Origin: Bimuria novae-zelandiae CBS 107.79
Lineage: Eukaryota > Ascomycota > Dothideomycetes > Pleosporales > Didymosphaeriaceae
Direction of reading: 5' to 3'
Length of the DNA stretch: 64,000 nucleotides
NCBI GenBank assembly: GCA_010015655.1
Contig: ML976681.1
Coordinates: 125,576-189,575, forward strand
The position numbers were made by a program, and so were the translations under genes. Positions 56,870-64,000 of this stretch are shown in pieces (positions within the stretch are counted from its first letter, which is position 1; every line of letters starts with the position of its first letter). The notes beneath the pieces are model-generated. The model made no database searches. It was not told the DNA's origin and saw only the letters and a program-made list of their open reading frames with translations.

Positions 56870-58297
56870 GGTGCCTTGGCCCTAGGCGATAGGCTTAGGT
56901 TAAGGGTGTAGGTTATATAATTAGTTAAAGGCCTTTTATCTAGCGCGTCTTAGTGTTACTAGTTCGCGGCGAGTTAGTTAAATAATATAGCTATTCACTC
57001 GCCTAGATTTAACTAGGCAAGTAGGGTTATCTGCGGCGTATAGGCCGCGATAGTTAGGGTATTATTATTTATAAGCGTAGTTGTCTCCTATTAGGCCTTC
57101 GTGCTTGCTAGGTTTCTTTTTATAGTTATAGTAGTAGGGTGTGCGTGTACAGCGTGCTGCGTTGTAGTAGCCCTAGTAGCTAGGGTTATAGTGTTCTATA
57201 GCTTGCTTCTTACTTATCTCGCGGGAAAGGTCGCTGGCACTAAAGAAGCAAAAAGCCACCACAGGCTTTTTAAAGAACACTATCTAGGTAGTATGTCTAA
57301 ATTAATTAGGGCCATGTTAAGAGGGATAATAGTTTACGGGGTGTTATTTTATCTGCGTGTAAACCTTATTTACTATTATTTAGAGGGAGTAGGGCACGTC
57401 TTCCCCTAGTAGCGAGCAATAGCTACTAGGTACTTTAGATATAGTATAGTTAACCTATCGCGTGGGTAACTTAGCGCTGTTAGCTTTAATAGATCTTATT
57501 ATTAATTCCTTCTTTTCCTATTCTATAAGTTGCTGTCGTATATTATTAGAGGCCAGGGTGATAGCCCACCCAGTGCGGGTCCTTGTGGCCATAGGAATAG
57601 CGCTAGGGTCGAGTCCTGTAGCGGCGCAGATAGCCGTTTGTATAGCAAAGGCAGAGGTCTAGCCTAACCAGTTAGCCAGGTCCGCGACTGTAAGTAAAAT
57701 CCGTGGGTCTATTGCCTGTCTAGGTGTGGTTTGCCACTTATTTATAGTTATAAATTTCCTACTACTGCCTGTGGTCGTCGTGTATCCGCTGTCTCCGTAG
57801 GAGGCGGATGCTACGCTTGCCCATGTCCTCTAGGGCTGGGCGGCAAGGCCGCTATCGCTATCCGTGGTGTAGGCGATAGTTATCGAGTCGTAGCCGGTCC
57901 TAGCTATATTCGGACAAGGGCTTGGCGTAGCCAAATTTTTTAGTGTCTATATAAGGCAGTTGCGGAGGGTAGAGGCAGCTACTAGCTCCTTTAGGCGCTT
58001 AAAATTAGTAACGTAGTAGTTAATAGCTTTAGCTATAGCTATTATAACTTTTTTTTAGGTCTCTGCCGCCTTGCGCGCAGCTATAAGGTAGGAGGTAAAG
58101 GCATTAGCTACTATGTCTATAGTAGCTTCTAGGCGGATAGGCACGCCTCCACTAAAGGAAAGGCGTCTAGGAGGGCGGATATTAGTCTGTTAGCGCTTCC
58201 TAAAGGGGTGCTGGATGTTAGTCTACCGCGCAGACTCAAGGTCTACGGGGCAGGTCGCTATAGAGGCCCCCGGAAGGGGCCTCTAAGGCGTCTCCAT
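56870..58297 (-). pseudogene. Lin2 ORF1 (gag-like) with zinc knuckles
   Basis: Minus-strand ATG at 58297, METP, then a fairly open frame with ATIDIVANAFTSYLIAARKA and ALDP-R-type blocks for about 250 codons. The knuckles at about 57190-57110 read SYQGYYNARRYTRTPYYYN, where most Tyr stand for Cys; in Lin1 the same stretch keeps GCQGYCNAACYTRVACY. Plus-strand frames at 57101-57409, 57462-57662 and 57731-57943 are its shadows. Confidence 0.75.
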
Positions 58298-58299
58298 TA

Positions 58300-58435
58300 C
58301 TATTATTAGCCCACCGCACGCGTGCGGTGCCTGAGGATGGCTAGGAGTAGGATTTCAGGTGAAAGTAAGATGAACGGGATAAAGATTTCGCAATTTTTAC
58401 CACTTTCTCGAAATTCCTAAAGTTGGTGAAGGTGT
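58300..58435 (-). other. Lin2 5' UTR
   Basis: Barely RIP-altered. Contains the palindrome CACCGCACGCGTGCGGTG (58312-58329). The 5' end on the minus strand is CACACCTTCACCAACTTT, similar to the Lin1 5' end ACACCGAACACCAACTTT, so this is probably an intact LINE start with an internal promoter. Confidence 0.65.
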
Positions 58436-58449
58436 GGCCTTAAGATTAA

Positions 58450-60283
58450 TATTATGAGAGCTATAGTATTTATAATTAATACGCGTTAGAAAGAGACAGT
58501 TATTAGCTATATTAGTGTTTATAAAATAGAGAAGCTAATCTAAAACCGTAAGGAGGAGCTAGGCTAGATAGACCTGCTAGACCCGAACAAAGAACTCCGC
58601 TAGCTTCTTATAAAGAAGTTACTATTCCTAGGCTATACGGGCGCTACCCTAGCTTACTTCTTAAAGAAGGACCCTAACGTACTACCTCTACACCGCGATA
58701 GCGTTAATTATAACATTAAGTTAACTGCAGATAACATACTAATATTAAGCCTACTATATAGCATGTCTCTAGAGTAGTTATAGCTTGTTAAGAATTACCT
58801 AAATAACTACCTCTAACGCGGTGTTATCACTCACAGCAACGCACCTTACGCCTTACTAGTACTATTTACTAAAAAGCCTAGAGGGGGGTAGTAATTTTAT
58901 GTTAACTATCGCAAGCTTAACGCTATTATAAAGAAAGATGTCTATCCTATCTTACTTATTTAAGAGACCCTTGCGAGGCTCGCCCGTGCTAAGATATTTA
59001 CTAAGCTAGACGTACGGCAGGCCTTTTATCGCATTTAACTAGACAAGGAAGTAGAGGACCTAACCACGTTTTATATACGCTATAGTAACTATAAGTATCG
59101 TGTGCTCTTATTCAGTCTCTATAATAGATCTGCTACCTTCTAGCAATATATTAATAGGGTACTATATAGCCTACTTAACGACTTTTGCATAGCATATCTA
59201 GACGATATTCTTATCTACTTAGAGAATCCACTACACTATGAGGAGCATGTTGCGCAGGCGCTTAAACGACTTCGCGACGCTGGTTTGCAAGCAGATATTA
59301 AAAAGAGCGAGTTTATAGTAACTAGGACAAAGTTCCTTAGCCTTATTATTAGCACTTAAGGCATTTAGAAGGACCTAGAGAAGATTACTGCTATGCAGGA
59401 CTAGCCTGTGCCTATATTAGTTAAAAGTATATAGTTATTTTTAGGCTTTTATAACTTCTACTAAACCTTCCTTAAGGACTATAGACGCATTATTAGACCG
59501 CTTATAAAGCTTCTTAAGAAAAGCGCCTAGCATGCCTTTAGAAAGTAAGAGCTTATAGCCTTTTAGCAAGTTAAAGACCTTATGCTATTAGACAACGTAC
59601 TTACTTACTACTCTCCCTATCGCGTCACACGCATAAAAACAAACGCAAGCGATAGTGTTATTACTAGCGTACTCTCTTAGCTACAGGACGACGGACTCTG
59701 GCGACCTATAGCCTTCTATTCTAAGATAATAAGCGACCCGCAGATGAACTACGATATACACAATAAAGAGATACTAGCCGTAATCTATAGCCTTAAAGAA
59801 TAGAGATCTTAGCTTATTAGTCTACAGACAACTAAGCCCTTTAGCGCTATTACTAACTATTAAGCGCTAGAGTACTTCTCCACTAAGCGCGAGCTCACTC
59901 CTTAACAGATACGCTAGGCTATAATAATAGCTAATTTTAACCTAAAGCTTACCTACTAACTAGGTACTACTAATATAGTAGCTAACGCGCTATCACGTAA
60001 GTAGGAGGAACTATAGACTTAAAAGAAAAAGGATAAGGTAGCTTGCATAAGGGTCTTCTTATAGGCTAAGTAGCTAGACATTAACATAGTGCAAGAAGCC
60101 ACAACCTAACTCACTAACCTAGCTACTTAAGGATTACAGGGCCAGGAGCTTAAGATTACTATAATAGACACTTTTCTAGCTTCTCCCTTTATAGAGGATC
60201 CTTATGCCCTCGTCGATTAGGTAATTAAGGTAAACTAGAATTACGATAGCCTACAAAAGCTGCGGGAAAAAGCTCTATCTAAT
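58450..60283 (+). pseudogene. Gyp4 reverse transcriptase, RNase H and integrase start
   Basis: Directly follows the Lin2 duplication in frame with protease. RT: SNAPYALLVLF-KKP near 58845, VNYRKLNAI at about 58900, FTKLDVRQAFYRI at about 59000-59035, FSL-N--A-F-QYINRVL, and the catalytic site IAYLDDILIY at 59189-59218, fully intact. RNase H: MNYDIHNKEILAVIYSLKE at about 59740-59800, then ITNY, stop, ALEYFS and TNIVANALSRK at about 59970-60003. Integrase begins, then Cop5 (after CTAAT, 60279-60283) cuts it. This is the best RT of any gypsy element here. Confidence 0.87.
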
Positions 60284-60461
60284 TGTTAGATATCACGTCT
60301 TAATGGATGTCCTGATGATTCGGGGGGTTGAATTGATGTATTGGGTTGTTCTTTTTCTGTCTACGGGGTTCCCTCGGCAGGTTCTGTGTGTTCTCGGTTA
60401 ATCCCCGGCCTTTTTCGGGCTACCCCTGATCCTCTAAACTTGATATACTTTTTATCTAACA
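60284..60461 (-). repeat. 3' LTR of Cop5
   Basis: 178 bp, ends TGTTAGAT / ATCTAACA. Little RIP, rich in CCCCGG and GGGG patches. Inner side CACCCCCTCAGCTTGG. Confidence 0.82.
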
Positions 60462-60479
60462 CACCCCCTCAGCTTGGAG

Positions 60480-62250
60480 CCATTCGAGCCATGGCCAAGG
60501 TTATCAGACGAGGGTGAGGTTATTAAGCTAGTCTTAAATCTCCTCTAAAGGTGCTTTATTAGCTACCTTTTAATTCCTTACCTCCACCAGTCCTAGTTGC
60601 TTCAGGAAGTTCTGCCACTAATTTACTAAAAGTGCTTTAGTTAAGCTATCTGCAATTATCTCTACGGATTTAGTATATTCTACCTTTATCCTTCCCCTGG
60701 TTACTTCCTGTTGGAGCCAGTAGTTATGTATATCGACGTATTAAAGCTTCGTATGCAGCTTCAAGATCTCCTGCGTTATTAGCTAAATAGTTTGCTAGTT
60801 ATTACATTAGATTATAATAGTAGGGCTAGGTAGCTTAACTTTTAGTTCCTCTATTAATCTCGATGTAAAGATGGCTTCCTTTACGACTTACGCTAGAGCA
60901 AGGAGCTCGGCTTCTATAGTTAACGTAGTAATAGTGTCTTGTTTACTTGCACGCCATGTAATAAGGCTATTAAATAGCTTAATAGCGTAGCCTTGCGAGC
61001 TCTTATAGTCTAAAGTATTATCCGTAAATAAGGCATTACTTGCTACCTGCAAGGATTTGCCTCCTCTAAGTTAAAGTATTTTCTACTTTATTTTGTTAAG
61101 GTATAGCAGGGCTCAGTCAGCCGCATAATAATGTTCTGGACCAGGATTTAATAAGAATCTCGCCAGTCTTAAGGTTACAAATATAATATCTGGTTAGGTA
61201 CTGACAGCTGCATATAGGAGTGATCCGATCTTACGTTGGTATTTATTAATCTCTATAAGCGAAGCCAGCCCTTTTCTTGGCTTAAGCTCCCCTATGCCCA
61301 TTAGGGTGTCATATCGGATTGTTTGGTCATTAACCAGCTGGCTGATTTTGTCATAGTATGCGGCCTAGGAGAGTTAAATAAGTTAGTTCTACTAATCTCT
61401 AATTACTTTAATTCTTAAAAACTATAGTAGGTCTTCTCCGCCTGTTATTAAGTATTTCTTCTTAAGTTGTTCTACGACTTGCTAAGCTTAGCTGGCTTTG
61501 TCTTAGTGGTGCGCAATAATGATGTTGTCTACGTAAAAAAAGATAATAATACTATCCTTAATTATACAGCATGGCTTATAGGGCATGGTCTAGAAACTAA
61601 ACTTAATAAGCGTAGCTATAAACTCTTTTTACTAAAGAAGTAGTGAGATTCGCAGTCCGTAGAGTGCCTTCTAGACTTTAAGGACAGTACCAGGTTTTTA
61701 ATATCTAGGCGGCATGCGCATGTAGACTTCTCGATCTAGTAATGCGTGTACAAACGCGTTAGTAACGTTATATTATATAAGTTCAAGGTTATATTTAGCA
61801 GTAATTACTATAAGTAAGCGAAAGGATCTTCCAGCTAATATTACTACGTAGGTGTCCTAGGAGGTTATATTACGTTATTAGTCTCCTCTAACTACCAGTC
61901 GCGCTTTGCACTTAATAAACTAGTAATATTTATTAAACTTGTATATATACACCCACATACAGTCTAGGATTTGTTGGCCTATTGCCTTTACTATCTTGTA
62001 CGGTACTTCTATCCAGGATTAGGTAATTCTATAACTATCCAGATGCGATTACTGCGCTTCCCGGAATAATTCTCCTATCGGATGTTAGTCAAGGTCCGTT
62101 TTATAAGTAGGTGGCGGAGGTAACTATAATTAGTGAATCTTAACGCCCTTCGCTAGTAGTCTTTTTATCTAGGCTTTATTAATTATGTTCCTATTGTGTT
62201 TTCTGACCCTTCCTACTTTCGTTCCTGCCATAAAAGCTGCTGCCCAGGGG
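60480..62250 (-). pseudogene. Cop5 reverse transcriptase and RNase H
   Basis: Minus strand. The RT catalytic site at about 61545-61515 reads SFFYVDNIIIA (YVDD changed to YVDN). RT continues upward to about 62240. RNase H lies toward 60500 with the NYWLQQEV-type close near 60740-60700. Scattered stops at Gln/Trp. Confidence 0.78.
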
Positions 62251-62468
62251 ACTATCTTAGATAAAGTGATCTCGAGTAGGTTTGTATTTTCCCCTGTCAT
62301 TAGCTGTGCTAGCAGAGCTGCAGGTAGTAGAGTTAAAGGTAGTGTTAGGTAATAATCTCTAATCTTCCTTCCTCGATAGTAGCCCGATAGGTCTACTTCG
62401 TCCTCTATAAGTAATTCGTTTTCTGCGATATCGTCTTCGTAGAATAATTCGGTTTCTGGTTGGTGCAC
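62169..62468 (-). pseudogene. Cop5 integrase-RT linker (open 99 codons)
   Basis: Reads ETELFYEDDIAENELLIEDE, then SGYYRGRKIRDYY and LLPAALLAQLMTGEN, then AAFMAGTKVGRVRK. The same shape as the Cop4 linker (FYEDE; YRQGRKFNYKYL; LVALLAQLLARD; AAFMAGTEAG). It is an open part of pol, not a separate gene. Confidence 0.75.
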
Positions 62469-62599
62469 TAGTGGTGGTAGCTTAATTATCTTAATATATG
62501 TAGCTATCTTGGCTAGCGTATTGTGTATAACGTTGTCTATTAGATCCTCTATCTTCCCGTTAAAGATTATATTTTTATTAAATACAACGTCTCGCGTGC

Positions 62600-63480
62600 T
62601 AATAACCTTAGCCAGCGTTGGTATCTATATTTAGTAAATGTTTAATAACCGGTATCTAATAAGGTATCCAATCCATGCTTTAGGGTTAAGTCGTTGTAGT
62701 CTCGATTTTCTACGGTGGGTATTGTCTGTTATAGCGAATGCTTTGCATCCGTACGCCTTTAGGTAGGCTAAGTTTAGTTTCTTAATAGACGTAACAATCC
62801 TATTAGCTAGTAATACTCGTGTGAAGAATATCTCGTATAGTGTTTTTTAGTTATTCGTGTAGTTTGGCATTCGATTGTATAGATACACTCTAGCTCTTGT
62901 AATTTTAGGCTAGAGTTCCTATAGAAGGTTTGCGTCTAGACGCATTGCGCGAGATTTTTCTTTATTTACGCCCCCTAAGTGTTTAGCGCCGCCGTTTTAA
63001 GCTTGCGTGTTTAGTGCTAAAGGCTTAATAATTATGCTTAGGCTTTTTAGCTACCGCTTGACTTTAGGTTTAACTGTGGTGATCTTATTGTCCGTTTTAA
63101 TAACTTTTAGAGTGATGTTATATTAGTTCTTAAGAAATCTAAAGAAGATTATTAATGTCTTAATAATTAACCTTGCCGTTTGGTTATCCGTGAAGTAGAA
63201 GTCCTATTAGAGACTAGAATATCTATTTATAACGAGCATCTGGCTCTTCTCTTTATTAAACGATAGTAATTCGTAGGTGTAGAAATTAATAGAAAGCCTT
63301 TCTGCGGGTCCTTACTTATTAATCCTAGGTGCGCGGCTTATCTACCTTCGCATCTTTACTCTTCTATATAAGTTACACTCTACTATTATAATTCCCTTAA
63401 CGCGTACCCCCTTAGCTTGCTGCACTAGGTGCTCGATTGCGACAGGTCCTGGATAACTAAGCCTTTTGTGCCATAGGAGG
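62600..63480 (-). pseudogene. Cop5 integrase with HHCC zinc finger
   Basis: Minus strand at 63475-63428 reads LWHKRLSYPGPVAIEH (His-x4-His, second His now Tyr). C-x2-C follows near 63400-63380. The catalytic core runs down to about 62600. Orthologous to the Cop3 block at 22287-22241. Confidence 0.78.
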
Positions 63481-63860
63481 GCTAATGCTCTTTAAGGTCG
63501 TCGTTGCATTTAAGAATTATAGAAATGTGTATAGTGCGCTGCATAGTGCACGGGTTAGTATTCTAATACCTATTATTTATAAATTTCGGTGAGCTCTCTA
63601 ATGGTTGTTCCATTTAGTCGCTTTAGGGTAGTGGGCTCTAATTAGGTATTCCACCAGAATTCCTTCTGCCTTAGCACTTGGAAGGAGACTAGATTATATA
63701 GCATGTCTAGGCATATTGCTACGTTATATAGTACTAGTCTTTTAGCTCCCTGTTTGTGTTTTAGGTTTAAGATAATAGTTCCGTATCCTTTTACTTAGAT
63801 TTAAGTGTCGCCTGCCCATATAAAGTCGCCTTGTGTAGGTGGCTAATAGTTCTAAATTTA

Positions 63861-63908
63861 GTTAGGGTTGTTCGTGATGTGGCACGTCGAGCCCGAGTCA
63901 AGGATAAA
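63861..63908 (-). pseudogene. Cop5 protease active site, intact, at the Lin3 junction
   Basis: The 48 bases on the minus strand read FILDSGSTCHITNNPN, a complete copia aspartic-protease site with no RIP change. The next base upstream (63909) is Lin3, so the insertion falls directly before the catalytic Asp. Confidence 0.85.
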
Positions 63909-64000
63909 GTAGTAGTAGTAGTAGTAGTATTGATTAACGTCCAGGAACGTAACGTTCTAGCCTCCCGTGGGGCATGGGGACGTGCTAAGCTGTATTTACA
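63909..64000 (-). mobile_element. Lin3: 3' end of a Lin2-type LINE, continues beyond the window
   Basis: Seven or so GTA units, then TATTGATTAACGTCCAGGAA and CCTCCCGTGGGGCATG. Matches Lin2 at 52528-52620 almost base for base, differing mainly by transitions (TATTAATTATCG in Lin2). Cut off by the window end. Confidence 0.85.

Larger units (their letters stand above)
52528..58435 (-). mobile_element. Lin2: full-length Tad-like LINE inside Gyp4
   Basis: 5908 bp, flanked by a perfect 14-bp duplication GGCCTTAAGATTAA at 52514-52527 and 58436-58449. Minus-strand ORF1 (ATG 58297 to about 56870), then ORF2 with endonuclease, RT and RNase H. The 3' tail is a (TAC)n repeat (plus strand GTAGTAGTAGTAGTAG), with the 3' UTR CGTCCAGGAACGTAA and GGGGCATGGGGACG close by. 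The same 3' end recurs at 63909 (Lin3). RIP is strong in ORF2, milder in ORF1. Confidence 0.92.
49542..60283 (+). mobile_element. Gyp4: gypsy element, split by Lin2 and truncated by Cop5
   Basis: 5' LTR starts TGTGACGGCCTGGCATG at 49542 and is GC-rich to about 49800 (its end cannot be fixed because the 3' LTR is not in the window). Plus-strand order is gag (about 50250-51700), CCHC (51627-51668), protease (51926-51966), [Lin2], RT (58730-59340), RNase H (59630-60010), integrase start. At 60283 Cop5 inserts. The protease-to-RT frame rejoins across the Lin2 duplication. RIP is strong in gag, milder in RT. Confidence 0.88.
60284..64000 (-). mobile_element. Cop5: Ty1/copia element, right side beyond the window
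   Basis: 3' LTR 60284-60461 (178 bp, TGTTAGAT..ATCTAACA, an exact inverted repeat), then the complement of polypurine AAGCTGAGGGGGTG. Minus-strand RNase H (about 60480-61030), RT, linker, integrase and protease follow. Lin3 interrupts the frame at 63908. The putative duplication is CTAAT at 60279-60283; its partner lies outside the window. Related to Cop3 and Cop4 by all protein motifs, but with a different LTR. Confidence 0.85.

Noticed and set aside
57101..57409. 102-codon plus-strand frame with a hydrophobic N-terminus, resembling a membrane protein
   Set aside because: Exact antisense of the Lin2 ORF1 zinc-knuckle region; the hydrophobic run is the complement of Cys/Tyr-rich codons.
1..64000. 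tRNA, rRNA or bacterial operon features
   Set aside because: No cloverleaf-like tracts, rRNA motifs, Shine-Dalgarno-spaced gene strings or other prokaryotic signs were recognised.

Overview
The window looks like a transposon graveyard from a filamentous ascomycete (Pezizomycotina). I see no bacterial genes, rRNA, tRNA or CRISPR, and no credible intact host gene. Almost everything is retrotransposon sequence: Ty1/copia, Ty3/gypsy chromoviruses and Tad-like LINEs. The coding frames are studded with TAA/TAG where the family proteins have Gln or Trp, and with Tyr, Asn and Ile where they have Cys/His, Asp and Val. CpA/TpG is depleted, TpA enriched and CpG kept, which is the signature of repeat-induced point mutation (RIP). 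Family assignments rest on motifs I recognised by eye; no search was run. | Layout. 1-2060: plus-strand gypsy chromovirus (Gyp1), interrupted by a 394-bp miniature LTR element (595-988). 3026-9215: complete copia Cop1 (+). 10000-16068: complete copia Cop2 (-). About 16.1-49.5 kb: a nest. An old minus-strand chromovirus, Gyp3, was split by chromovirus Gyp2 (16555-45509, minus). Gyp2 was itself invaded by Cop3 (19109-29528, minus, carrying Cop4a at 23445-28744), a solo LTR (31608-31876), a LINE (Lin1, 32449-38483, minus) and Cop4b (40197-45496, plus). Gyp3 also took two solo LTRs (47539-47761 and 48884-49138). 49542-60283: chromovirus-like Gyp4 (+), split by Lin2 (52528-58435, minus). 60284-64000: Cop5 (-), itself invaded by a third LINE 3' end from 63909. 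| Boundaries are well supported. Target-site duplications (TSDs) can be read at nearly every insertion: ACTAT, TATAC, CCAAG, ACCGT, TATAT, GTATG and GTTAA are exact. TTAGT/TTGGT, GAAGT/GAGGT and CTTCT/CTTTT differ by one RIP-type transition. Two 14-bp duplications flank Lin1 and Lin2. Removing the insertions rejoins the reading frame of the host element, for example Gyp4 from 52527 to 58450. | The elements are not equally decayed. Cop4a/b, the mini-LTR element, the solo LTRs and parts of Lin1/Lin2 keep long open stretches; Gyp1, Gyp3 and Gyp2 are heavily mutated. Most notable: antisense ORFs with Cys-rich plus coiled-coil character in the 3' regions of two chromoviruses; two equally long (5300 bp) inverted copies of one copia family; a copia primer-binding site resembling an internal (half) tRNA-Lys fragment; and LINE families with short-repeat 3' tails rather than poly(A).
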